From assembly GCA_019636475.1 (NCBI GenBank), contig JAHBXN010000003.1:62001-126000 (forward strand): DNA of 64,000 bases, written 5' to 3'. Under the pieces are notes generated by a model. It had not been told where the DNA came from, did no database searches, and saw nothing but the letters and a program-made list of their open reading frames with translations. The DNA is from Phycisphaerae bacterium. GTDB lineage: Bacteria; Planctomycetota; Phycisphaerae; UBA1845; UTPLA1. Each line of letters opens with the position of its first letter. Position 1 is the stretch's first letter. Position numbers and translations under genes: made by a program. Below, piece after piece: positions 34,201-42,000 of the stretch.

Positions 34201-34481
34201 GTGTATTGTTCCGGACCGTCCTGGATCTGAAGATTGCCGACAACCGCGCTGACGCCGCCGGCGCCGGCGCCGGTCGCCAGGGCTCGATTGGTATCGACAT
34301 TTAGATTGGTCACCGCGGGAGGTGTCACCGAGTCGGCTCGACCAACAACCGGAAACAACAGGGCGGCCAATGCAATGATCAAAATCGCCACATGGAGTCG
34401 GCATCGCAAATCGGATTGAGATGAAAGTTCCGCCGTTTTCGTAAACGGTGTACTGCGATCGCTCGTCGTCAACTTCGTCAT
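28257..34481 (-). CDS. giant surface repeat protein: Ig-like, CARDB-like, TSP3/EF-hand repeats, C-terminal anchor
   Basis: A 2074-aa protein starting at the ATG at 34481 (GAGGG about 11 nt upstream; the open frame to 34601 lacks support). A signal peptide (VAILIIALAALLFPVVGRA) is followed by two or more invasin-like Ig domains (about 290-510). Then alternating beta-sandwich repeats of two types (about 540-1280), resembling CARDB: type A contains AxLSYxVxAPAxVPxYxIRF followed by YLDDG, type B contains YSIxSPVxAxxxTxIEL followed by LDR. From about 1560 calcium-binding TSP3-like repeats (SDGDGLTDAEE, TDGDGLLDGEE) and dockerin/EF-hand-like loops (DQDGDGDFDLND) follow. The C-terminus has a Cys, a hydrophobic segment (ATAGALLGLFGMA) and a basic tail, like a surface-sorting signal. 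It is probably an adhesin or cell-surface scaffold stabilised by calcium. Confidence 0.88.
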   Translation of the reverse strand: MTKLTTSDRSTPFTKTAELSSQSDLRCRLHVAILIIALAALLFPVVGRADSVTPPAVTNLNVDTNRALATGAGAGGVSAVVGNLQIQDGPEQYTVGAGSDITITIAPGFQFDSTSAVQMSCPAYGINGLAAGVAASVNPTGAANETLTFNLSSGGTAGVDTFTVTGIRVRIISQTGAVAGATTLLRINTLAVGGTINNGAFAAANVSVGAAHHLNFLTQPVDTAAGSSLFPQVAIVDFGENTVTTSDRTIRMSIQNNPGGGTLDGDRNVVSFNGVASWTITENIRINAVGNGYTLRATRQTGPAFLSSNQVDSVPFNIIAAVPTSLEFSVQPAANIGAGADILASVTVRDQFNNTVAGVPVTLSLGSNPTGALLQVGSTLVKNTNASGVASWAAADDLRITVASSGYRLQAAGAGAPILSSSFTIDPGANANLQFVQQPSNTEVNATIAPPVSVEVIDAFGNRTNAAVAVALALNPNPCSGSLSGGGATNAVLGLATFNALSINTVCTGYRLVASSGGLPNANSAFFDISQATNLAMGTVSVDVAGSATNATFNYSVQGSATVNAFAIEIGLDRGPVPDGVPDVVLATIPAGNPDIGLSPGTYQITRNIRAALNAATVGNGDRVIVRLDTTDTVAEPAGDNAASSADLNVDISVVSLNYNSNLNVATLSYVLSAPANVPAYNIRFFLDDSPQNGTFDAGADSTVGPAQPGNTVPGIYTATQVYSGPNIPASDQSIFAQVDVGLAVNESNETNNIATGVNGDPTNLIANALAYDATLQAATLSYTVIAPTPVPAYAIQFYLDDGDDDFEAGSDTLLALPTAPPAPVTAQGGPYFMTVDFSGAPLASGQRIWAVIDQANTVPESREFADISSPADIGTVTDNIATATNNAGTNLAVNSVFLQVAGVQTFAQVRYSIDSPVAANPATTIELWLDRASNGVGNDVLLTTFTNADLDLSFNNAGNGINRLVVRDIRVDGIAPAVVGLNGLGIANGDTVVAVMIIPPGQENSNPLDDTAASAGITVDLQVVGLAYDPPTQDATLSYNVLAPANVAPYLIRFYLDDGPQNNVLDIPGDTLIEILGDMGNVPGLVTPGPHQVTRNYGGAVPASDQRIFARIDAGGTITEDDEGNNEGTATNSQTTDLSIDAVSVELIGDVTNARIAYSINSPVSAHVDTRIELRLRKFDGSPDVNLLTITSADLDFSLSNLPPTHEVVRNIRPLLDALPNNQRVDDGDQLFAVLVLPPAQPDLNGLNNQRLSAGVRVDLSVTGVIVTASDGVRVKASYRIDAPGKVADFALQVGLDRLANDDANGDGLIDPGGDGIIDHLLLVGINRVELQPDPANLDPFAPGNHVTLESGDLAELVLNTGKIVQPKRLLQLLVEIDPDDTVIEAPASSNRVSNTAADAARYIVDLGITVPDLTAFKGFALGKPIDNIGVRYFIANNPVPPGTNFRIGVWISAKAGDIDPVEDRRVRQLISGTDFILPAIGSQVTGLGHELNLSALTITLADVNALATPPALPGDIFIKIRIDDDITGAKPNGDILEGNIAGVEANSNNVVSLRNRGDNADVDNDGLTEKQERDGFDIPANQVFNAQSLPAQAGAPIGRERTETLDTTPDSDGDGLTDAEERALGTDPRNPDTDGDGLLDGEEVLGRRDLNGNGRLDPDELLQDSIAIDLDCDGVLDVYLIPFTDPNNWDSDGDGLSDREESAPNGWTISRYPANGTSGRFNKSFTCKVFTDPNNWDTDGDDISDWDEVNTWARNAEGFADENNITAEERANAGSVPAIGLQPLIARAGRPFAAGTECGRNDTGVGCISTKTKVSFGIRTDPTRVDTDGDGLLDHEDPAPNIHPARFGFDQDGDGDFDLNDLEAIRQQLIRTRELAANAPWTHAIFQARLLNFDQDGDGFLEAPDVNGDGFPDFTRYNEATLEQAYGVDFSNTGSLDDGFDVGSLGLGEVDQSGSNRFGTYRVSEKLGGDGVLDNIDSNGQLIPSDNCPRQSNATQEDFDGDGLGDACDADLDNDGIPNFLDPVRQLPVTALQFPNICGFGMAQATAGALLGLFGMARISRRNREKRRLRKP

Positions 34482-34626
34482 TTGAGATACCCTCTTAAGC
34501 CAATGCCGCTCATGTTGCGCCGAATTCTGAATTAGCCATCGTTGGAATGAGTCGCACGCTCGGAAAACCATGTTCAGCAGGCGCCGAGCGCGAACACCCA
34601 ATGCTCAGAGTACTGGCCCTTATGGC

Positions 34627-34653
34627 ATTATACTCCGTACGAGTGCATTACAA
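34627..34653 (-). promoter_or_regulatory. candidate promoter of the giant surface protein gene
   Basis: Minus strand: TTGTAA (34653-34648), a 15-bp spacer and a perfect TATAAT (34632-34627). The start codon lies about 146 bp downstream. The spacer is short, so the -35 is uncertain. The rest of 34482-34845 holds a small 5-bp hairpin (34671-34684) and no gene. Confidence 0.4.
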
Positions 34654-34845
34654 GCGATGTGCGGGAACTTAACTCCGCAGAGTTCTCGCCGTACGTCCGG
34701 ATAAAATCGCGCACTCCAATCGGGTGGTGGAAGTGACCGTCAGAATTGAAACGGACTTATTGATTCTAACGCATGAACATGTCACACCGGCGCGTTGAGA
34801 ATTCGCAACACGGACGATGTCAGAATGTGAATGGCGCGATGCGAA

Positions 34846-35961
34846 TCATCGCTTGGCCTTCTGTGCGCCGAGACCGCCCGGGCCGATGAAGCGGAAGCCG
34901 GAGACAAAGCCGGGCAACGCCAATCGGCTCGGACCGTTGAAGCCGAGTCCGCGACTTTGAGTCTGCGTTAACAGATTTCTGGCCTGGGCATTGTTCTGAT
35001 TGACAGCCGTCACGCCTCCAACACTGATCGCGCCAGGAGACAGCGAAGGAACTTCGTTCGCGCCCTGCACGTTCGGAGTCTGAGGCGATCCGCTGCGGTT
35101 GGTGGTGTTGCGCACGGCATTCTGTGCCGCGGCGATGTTCTGCCGAATTTCCGCCCGAACTTCACTGCCTTCGGGCAGAGGTTCGATATTCGAAGGCTGC
35201 GCGTATTGGTCCCACTGAACGACGGTATCGAGCAGATCCGATTGCACCTTGATGCGCGCATCGCGAGCCGATTTCACCGAAAGTTCCGACGAAACCGCGA
35301 CGAATTCAAACCCGTTCTCCGATCCCCATGTTCCCATGTCGGCTTCAGTGGAATCAGTCGCATCGACAATCAGTCGCTTCTCCGTCGCAAGTTCGCGATC
35401 GACATCTCCGATGCGCACTTTCATCGAGCCCGCGCGTGCGGACGATGCATCAAACCCCACTTCGATTCGGCCATCAGCGTTCTTGAAAAATGTTTCTCCC
35501 TCACCCAGCGCAGCTTCCACAGTCAGACCCGAGGGCAAAGACGACCTGATGAAGACCAGTTGGTCGGCCTGCGGATGAAAGGCTGAACTCATCATGCGAC
35601 CGCTGTTGAGACTTAGCGTGAGTCGATCCGGCTGCCAGTCCACTGAGACTTCGGCGGGACCAAGCACGATGACCGCGCCACCGCCGCTCCCGGCATCGGC
35701 TCCGCAATACATCATCACCTGGCGCCCGGCATTGATCTTCAACAGCCCGAAGTCGATGGCCTCGCCGATCGCGACAGGCTGTTCGGGGCCTTCCCCCTGA
35801 AGCGAACCGACCGAGCCATTGGACACGGCCGTCACAGTCGGTCCACGAACCTCAGCCAGCGCGGCACCGGAAACGCAGAGAGCCACGCACATCGACACCG
35901 CGATGTTGACCACGCGTGGAAGAACTCGATACGCATTGATCGCGAAAAAGATGCTTTTCAT
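34846..35961 (-). CDS. FecR-like exported protein
   Basis: A 371-aa protein. I chose the ATG at 35961, preceded by GAGGA, because it gives a signal peptide (VNIAVSMCVALCVSGAALA); the frame is open to 36438 but that would overlap the upstream gene. Residues about 40-200 show the beta-rich pattern of FecR-type periplasmic domains: VSNGSVGSLQGEGPEQPVAI, then GRQVMMYCGADAGS, then AEVSVDW and a long stretch of strands. The C-terminal part is rich in Gln, Asn and Gly and probably disordered, ending in a basic tail. It lies 140 bp downstream of the TPR/beta-barrel gene, a pairing common for FecR-domain proteins. It is not an anti-sigma factor in the strict sense, since no sigma factor is nearby. Confidence 0.7.
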   Translation of the reverse strand: MKSIFFAINAYRVLPRVVNIAVSMCVALCVSGAALAEVRGPTVTAVSNGSVGSLQGEGPEQPVAIGEAIDFGLLKINAGRQVMMYCGADAGSGGGAVIVLGPAEVSVDWQPDRLTLSLNSGRMMSSAFHPQADQLVFIRSSLPSGLTVEAALGEGETFFKNADGRIEVGFDASSARAGSMKVRIGDVDRELATEKRLIVDATDSTEADMGTWGSENGFEFVAVSSELSVKSARDARIKVQSDLLDTVVQWDQYAQPSNIEPLPEGSEVRAEIRQNIAAAQNAVRNTTNRSGSPQTPNVQGANEVPSLSPGAISVGGVTAVNQNNAQARNLLTQTQSRGLGFNGPSRLALPGFVSGFRFIGPGGLGAQKAKR

Positions 35962-36101
35962 AGCCGATTCCTCGATGCGTGCGGGCCATGCGGCGCGGAA
36001 AATCGCAGTCCTGAAACCGCCTTCTACATTATACCCGGCCGCCAGGCCGTTCGCTGCTCGGATTCGAAGGACCAGCGGCAACCGCTCGAATTTCGGCTGC
36101 G

Positions 36102-38078
36102 CTAAAAGCTGATAAGCAGTTCGAGACCGTAGATCTGACGGTTGAACGAATAGACATCCTGGCTGAGCCGGTCCCAGATGCTGGAGTCCTGATATTGCAG
36201 CTCGATGCTCCCTCGCAATTTGACGCTGAGCGACTCCATGGTTGTAACTTCGCCGCGATCCTTGAGTGTATAGGTCAGACCGAAGATGTAGCGTTGAATG
36301 AAGTCGCTGCGTTCGAATCCGCGGTAGTCGAAAAGACTCGGACGGGTGTATTCGTCCCACGTGTATTCCGCGGCAAAATCGAACGAGAGTCGGCGGGGCA
36401 ATGGAATCTCGATGCCGCCGTAGACCGTATTGCCCCACAAATCAAATTCATCGCCCTGGGTTCGTTCGTTGCGGTAGGTGTAGCCGAATCGAAATGTCAT
36501 CCAGCGTTCAAAATCGCGAAAGTCGCGGGGGCCGTTTCCGCGATCGGCGTAGTACTGTCGCCAGATGTTCTTCGCCTGCATGAGATTAAACGTCTGTCGG
36601 AAGCCGACCGAGTGATAGTTACCGTCGCGATCGAGTCGCGGGTCGAAGATGCGATCGAGATAGTCCCGATCGTCATAGGTATAAAAGAAGTCCGTCCGTC
36701 CCAGTTCGGAATTGGCATCGTTCGATGACATTCCGGGGCGGCGCCACGTTTTCGACACAACCGGCGTGATGCGATTACTCGAGATGAACGGTTCCTGCCC
36801 CAGTTTGGTATAGGAGTAGTCGTACTGCATGCCTACAAACAGGTCCGCGACCGGTTCCCAGTTCACATAGGCGCGACCGCCGTAAATATTCAGATCGAAT
36901 TCTTTGACGTGGGGTTGCCAGAAATGCGACGTGGAGCCGCCCACGCCGATGAAAAGGCTCTCGCCGATGATGTTATCGCGTTTTTTCGTCAGGAACCGAC
37001 TGACGTCCACGCCCGTCTGCAATCCAAAGCGATAATCCTCTTCATGCGGAATCCCTCTGGGGAGGAGAGTGTCCTGGCCCAACAGGATGACATTCGTATC
37101 GTAGTAGTTTCCGACGGTGACAAATCCCTCAATCTGAAGTGGTCCGATGGGGGAATCCAGCGTCATTGGCGCCGGCGAACTCTGCATCACGTCGTCGATT
37201 TTCCTGATCAACTGCTCGGAAAATTCGATGATCTTTGTCTTCGGACCGGCCGCGCCGCGATCAACGACGTTCTGAAGGAGGCCCCGAGCTTCGGAGTTGC
37301 TTTGTGCGAAAATCGCCAGGAGTCCGCGATAGTAGATGATCTTGGTTTCGAAATCGGCGTATTCCGCCTGAGAAAACGTGCCGTCAGCGAGATCCCGGTT
37401 TGCAAGGATCATGGCCCGTTCAAATGCGGCTTCAGCGCGACGGTGGTCACGGCTTTTGTTCTGTCCGCTCAGCCTCCTTTGCTGGCTCGACAACCGGTAG
37501 TAGGCAACGCCAAGGAAAAAATGACCGATTCGATCATCTCGGCCGATCTCCTGATCGACATAACTTTGCAGGGTCTGGGCGGCACGGAGCGAAATGGCCA
37601 TGCCCTCATCGGTAAGTTCCTGAGAACCGAGTTGCGCGATTCCGAGATCCAGATACGCCTCAAATGGGAATGCCGCCGGATCGGCGATTTCGACAACCTT
37701 GCGCAACCGGACCTGCGCGGACTCAAACAACTTTCTCGCTTCATCGGGATTGCCTGTTGTCGACAAGCCGAGCTTCAGAAAGATCAGGCCGAGATAATAT
37801 TGTCCGGCTGTGTTGTTCGGGTCGGTCGCGACGAGACCTTCGAGAATCCTGCGAGCTTCATCGAGGCTGCCTGCGCGATACGCTGCGATGCCGGCGTTGA
37901 GCTGAACCAGTTTTGCTGAATCGGTGAGCGGTTCGGGCTGCGGTGATGATTGCTCGGCCGAGGGCGGTTCTTCGCCGTCGGGCTGTTGTGCGTGGGCGGA
38001 AACCGTCCCGCTGAGTAGCACCAACAATCCTGCAACCATCATCCGTGTGGGAGCGGGAAGGAATCGCCGGGCAATCAT
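36102..38078 (-). CDS. outer-membrane protein with N-terminal TPR region and C-terminal beta-barrel
   Basis: A 658-aa protein. A signal peptide (MVAGLLVLLSGTVSAHAQ) is followed by TPR-like helices at about 50-280 (AAYRAGSLDEARRILEGLV, then NNTAGQYYLGLIFLKLG). From about 310 to the end there are many alternating, aromatic-rich strands (FEVTVGNYYDTNVILL-type, LFVGMQYDYSYTKLG, WMTFRFGYTYRNERTQ). The final residue is Phe (GLELLISF), the usual C-terminal signature for BAM-dependent outer-membrane barrels. The layout resembles TPR-barrel surface-export proteins such as Slam-like or DUF560 families, though homology is not established. With the FecR-like protein and the giant repeat protein downstream it may form an export or display unit. 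Confidence 0.78.
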   Translation of the reverse strand: MIARRFLPAPTRMMVAGLLVLLSGTVSAHAQQPDGEEPPSAEQSSPQPEPLTDSAKLVQLNAGIAAYRAGSLDEARRILEGLVATDPNNTAGQYYLGLIFLKLGLSTTGNPDEARKLFESAQVRLRKVVEIADPAAFPFEAYLDLGIAQLGSQELTDEGMAISLRAAQTLQSYVDQEIGRDDRIGHFFLGVAYYRLSSQQRRLSGQNKSRDHRRAEAAFERAMILANRDLADGTFSQAEYADFETKIIYYRGLLAIFAQSNSEARGLLQNVVDRGAAGPKTKIIEFSEQLIRKIDDVMQSSPAPMTLDSPIGPLQIEGFVTVGNYYDTNVILLGQDTLLPRGIPHEEDYRFGLQTGVDVSRFLTKKRDNIIGESLFIGVGGSTSHFWQPHVKEFDLNIYGGRAYVNWEPVADLFVGMQYDYSYTKLGQEPFISSNRITPVVSKTWRRPGMSSNDANSELGRTDFFYTYDDRDYLDRIFDPRLDRDGNYHSVGFRQTFNLMQAKNIWRQYYADRGNGPRDFRDFERWMTFRFGYTYRNERTQGDEFDLWGNTVYGGIEIPLPRRLSFDFAAEYTWDEYTRPSLFDYRGFERSDFIQRYIFGLTYTLKDRGEVTTMESLSVKLRGSIELQYQDSSIWDRLSQDVYSFNRQIYGLELLISF

Positions 38079-38178
38079 ACTTGATCTTCTCTCATCTAGT
38101 CGAGATGGACTGCGACATGCCTATGGCACCGCACGAGCGACCACGAAAAGCGGCACGGCAATCGTCCGGCAGAGCCGA

Positions 38179-38367
38179 TCATGCCGCACTGAACGGACTG
38201 GTCGCCTGAATCAGGATCAGCAAAAACTGGCCGACCAGATCCGCGGTCAGCCGGGCAAATTCCGTGCGAACGAAATCCGTGCCCTGGACGCGACTGACGC
38301 ATCCGGTCATCGGCAGGATCAGCGTTGCCGCGGCGAGCGACCAAACCATGCACCTTCGAATACTCAT
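38179..38367 (-). CDS. small exported lipoprotein, 62 aa
   Basis: The ATG at 38367 has GGAG 8 nt upstream. The product begins with a lipoprotein signal peptide (WSLAAATLILPMTGC, C23) and has a short mature part ending in a hydrophobic, aromatic-poor tail (QFLLILIQATSPFSAA). No known family. A small protein of similar design is encoded 309 bp upstream (starts 38676), so the two may be paralogues. Confidence 0.6.
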   Translation of the reverse strand: MSIRRCMVWSLAAATLILPMTGCVSRVQGTDFVRTEFARLTADLVGQFLLILIQATSPFSAA

Positions 38368-38457
38368 ATCTGACACTCCATGGCGTTTTGCTGATCGCTG
38401 TCACCCAAAGCAACGCGATCGCACGGCCCAGTCTGAATCATTTGAAACTGATACAAA

Positions 38458-38676
38458 TCAGGCCGCAGTCAGGCGAACCAGGAAATTATCCAGAAGGAAA
38501 AAGAGCGTGTCTGAAACAAAGGTCACGAACGTCTGGGTCGCGACACCCGCGGTTGCCTGGAGCAGCGCTCCGAGCTGGCCTGAATCGACCGCGCAGGGTC
38601 CCGCTTGCGCGATGCAAGCTCCGATTGCGAAGAAACCAGCCAATCGCCGGAGCGATCTCAGCTTACGAGGTGACAT
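38458..38676 (-). CDS. small exported protein, 72 aa
   Basis: The ATG at 38676 has GGGAG 8 nt upstream; the frame is open to 38736 without support. It has a basic N-terminus, a hydrophobic stretch (LAGFFAIGACIAQAG) that is a signal peptide or lipobox variant, and a hydrophobic C-terminal half (LFFLLDNFLVRLTAA). It shares with the next gene a small size, a Cys near the cleavage site and a C-terminal aliphatic helix ending in Ala-Ala. Function unknown. Confidence 0.55.
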   Translation of the reverse strand: MSPRKLRSLRRLAGFFAIGACIAQAGPCAVDSGQLGALLQATAGVATQTFVTFVSDTLFFLLDNFLVRLTAA

Positions 38677-39035
38677 CCGGATACTCCCAAATTCAAATGC
38701 GATTCCCGAACTTCGTACTTGACGCCCGTAACCCATTAAACATATTCGATAGTGAAAATATTACCAGTCGACCCGATTCTCCCGTTTCGAAGCGGCCCGG
38801 CGCACCCGCGCCGGCTTCTCGTGCTGACACCGTGAGTCCGCGGTCATGGAACCCCGGCTCCCGGCGCATTCAGGCGGGGGCCTGCCGTCGAACTTGCAGC
38901 CGCAATATCTTGCCAGTCAGCAGCATAGCTGCACTACATGCAGTGGCCATTATATTTATCGGACCAATCTCGTCAATTACTTCAGCCTCCCGGAAATGAG
39001 CTTGCTCACTGTCCCGGATGCCGCGCCCCATGACT
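38677..39035. other. intergenic leader region upstream of the small exported protein genes
   Basis: No coding region is supported here. It holds the sigma70-like promoter at 38949-38976 and a GC-rich hairpin at 38789-38818 whose core is CCGGCGC/GCGCCGG (7 bp, 4-nt loop). The 3' end of the pseudokinase gene abuts the region at 39036. Confidence 0.5.
38949..38976 (-). promoter_or_regulatory. strong sigma70-like promoter upstream of the small exported proteins
   Basis: Minus strand: TTGACG (38976-38971), a 16-bp spacer and a perfect TATAAT (38954-38949). This is the best promoter match in the window. The first start codon downstream is at 38676, giving a leader of about 266 nt that contains the hairpin at 38789-38818. 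Confidence 0.6.
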
Positions 39036-42000
39036 TTACGATCCTGGGTAGAGTACCTTCACCGTGCGCAAACCGACCAGGTCATCCCCGAACGTGCGTC
39101 CCTGAGTGACGAGCGGGCTGCGCAGCCAGTCGAGTCTGGCTTCGAGATCGGTTCCTGTAGGCGCCGGAGGCAGATTGTACTTCGCGTTCAGTGAACAGCC
39201 GCCGGTGACCCATCGGGGATCGATCGAATCCAGATCGCCTTCCGCCCTGGGGGCGAAGTCCCGGGTCCATTCGTAGAGGCCGTCGTAGAGCCCGACGCAA
39301 TGAGGGTTGGTCTGGAGCTTCAAGGCGCCGAGCTTCCATTGTTGGAGAGTCGGAATGGCGACACCGGCATTTGAGGCCGCCGATTCGGCATCGGCAAATG
39401 AGTTAAATGGTTTGCCTGCCGCCGGGGCGGCGCCCGCATCATTCCACTCCACGGCGTCGACGTACATGATCAGCCAGTCCGCCGTGCCTGCTTCCACTCC
39501 CACTCTGGTCCAGAGCGGGTCATCTGGGGGAAGCGTGACGAGGAGCATTCGCCGGCCATTTGACTCGACTTCGTTTGGATAGGCTGACTGCTGGTCGATG
39601 CCCGCTTCGGCGACTTCTTCGAAATTGGGAGGTTTCACGGTCTCCCATGTGCCGGGGACACGGATCGTGAGCGGATTCATGTCGCGGAATTCCGCGCCTG
39701 CGCGAAGCTGTTCCATGGCGGCAGTCAGTGGCTCCAGCGCTGCCCGTGCCAAGTTGAGCTTGCCGGCGCTGCTGAGGCGGCGTACACGTGTATCGCCTTC
39801 TGCGACGAGGGCGTTCGCGAGAGCGAGTTGCTCCTCCGACGACGACAACAACGTCCATGTCGGCGTCGCCTCATGGGAGGCAGACGCTTCCGTGTATCTG
39901 AAGGTACAGCGAACCTGGAGGGGGGGCAGGTTGCCCAGAGGAATTTTCGCCATTCGGGTTGATTCGTCTGCCGAGCTTAAATCCCACGGATCCGGCCCGA
40001 ACTCTGGTCGCACCATGAGTTCATTTCGACGGCCGGAGCCGACGACACTCTGGATCAATTGCGCCAACGGGGCATGTTCCGTGCCCATGACCTCGGTGAT
40101 TGAATATTCCGAGTTTGGTTGCGGGGGATCACGACTCACCTGCCTGGTTACGACTTCCTCGAGCGGCGCCAGCACTTCTGCGTATCCCTTCGCTGCGAGC
40201 GTTTCGAATTGGGGAGAGAGATCCTTCAGGAGTGCTTCAGCACCCGAGCGATCTCCCTCCTTATCAATTGCCTGAATCCGCCGCATTGTCAGGCCGCGCA
40301 GCCAGCCGCCAATTTCCGCGCGCGGCAGGGGGGCGAGCAACTTCCAAGTGGGCGGTCCCCAGGATTTACCCGATTCGTCGTATCGAATCGCGCATTGAAC
40401 GCGAATTGAAGAATTCCCGATCGCGATGCGCAGGGAATTTGTCATCTCCCCGTTCGGGCTTTCCACCCAGTCGGACTCGAAAGCGGCCGGGGAATCACTG
40501 ATTGCCTGGTTGTTGATGCGATTGAGGACCGTGGTAACGACTGCGGCGAATTCTGGATCAGCTTCCGTCAGTATACCGGCTGGAGAAACAGTCATTGCCG
40601 GCGGGCTCGGCCGATCGACGGCCTGCGTGTTTGAATTTGAATTCGGCTCAGTCCGGGGCGGTGACGTGTTCGGAGTCCCGCGCATCATCATGGAAACAAC
40701 GGCGATCAATCCGACAGCCGCGGCCGCCCCGATGCCGATCATCGCCTTGCGTCTGGATTTTCCAGCCCTGGCTTCCGCTTCGGGCTTTGCCGTCTCGGCG
40801 CCGCCGATCGCTTTCGCATCTTTTTTCCCTGCGGAGGGCGCGGGCGGCGTCGGCACTTCGCTTGGCCTTCCCGGGGCGAAGTCGTAGGCAAACGTCGCGG
40901 GGTTCCACCGGCCGACAAGTTCCTGATCGGGCTGCCCCTTCGTGCGAATTTCGAGGCCGACTTCCGGCGTCGGTGACTTGATCCGCTTGGGTGAGAAGGT
41001 GATTTTGGGTTTGGCACCGTCTTTCGAGGCTTGGGCGGTGTGGGATTCGATCGCCTTGTCCCGGCTGGCGTTCTGTTCCCCGACAATGATCTCATCGAAC
41101 GCGTGATGAACCTTGCTCCATTGACCGAACACGTCGACGCGACCTGATGAGGATATTTCGCCGTTTACCTCGTGGATCGGAAACAGACGGCCGTCAGTCG
41201 GATGGTTCACAGCAAGCTTCGCCGTGAAGTTCGCCGTCGGAGAAAGCGGGTTTGTTGCGAGCGACGGCGCGTCTATCTCGACTGAGAGCAGCGGGGCATA
41301 CGGTGCGAAGGCGGGGGCATCCTGCACCCAGTTTGATTGGACTGCCTTGCTCGCGGCTTCAATCGCGCGACCGGACAGTGCCATGCCAAGGTCAGCCGTA
41401 TCGGCGGCATACCATGTCAGGCGATGGGCATCCCATGCGAGCTTCAGCGCGATGGGGTTCTTGTCCTGGGGCGCGATTCGAAGCGATGCGGTGGCTTGCC
41501 TGGCTATCTTTTTAAGTTCAACCGAGATCGCGGCTTCCGGGAAGAGACCTTTCTTCAGGCGTTGGGCGACATCGGTCGGCCCTGCCGCCTGATGTTTCAG
41601 CAAGGCCGCGCCAAGTCCTTCGGTGACGGCTTTATTGACAGCGCCGTTGGGATCGCGGATGGTCCGATTCTTATCAGACAGGTCATATCCGAACGGGACC
41701 CTCAACTCCTCGCCGTCGCGCTGCCCCGCACTTTTTGGGAATGCGACGACGATGACGGCCTTTCCGCGATCCATCGACTCGTCGAGTTCCATCTGATCGC
41801 CGTCGACGGAGACGTGGAGAATGTCGGGCTCGATCAGGTCCTTGAAAGCTGCTTCAACACTTTCACGAACAAATGCTCGAGCGGCACGCTCGATGTTCTC
41901 CGTTCGGAGTTGGAGCTTGAGCGCGGCATCGTTGCCGATCGACTCCGCGCATTGATCCAGCAGCCGATCGGATTCCTGGAGAAGACCGGTCGGCCAGTTG

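Noticed and set aside
34846..36438. longer 530-aa version of the FecR-like protein
   Set aside because: The extra N-terminus overlaps the TPR/beta-barrel gene and hides the clear signal peptide starting at 35961.
36909..37919. 336-codon plus-strand frame
   Set aside because: Antisense to the TPR/beta-barrel gene; no signal peptide or domain.
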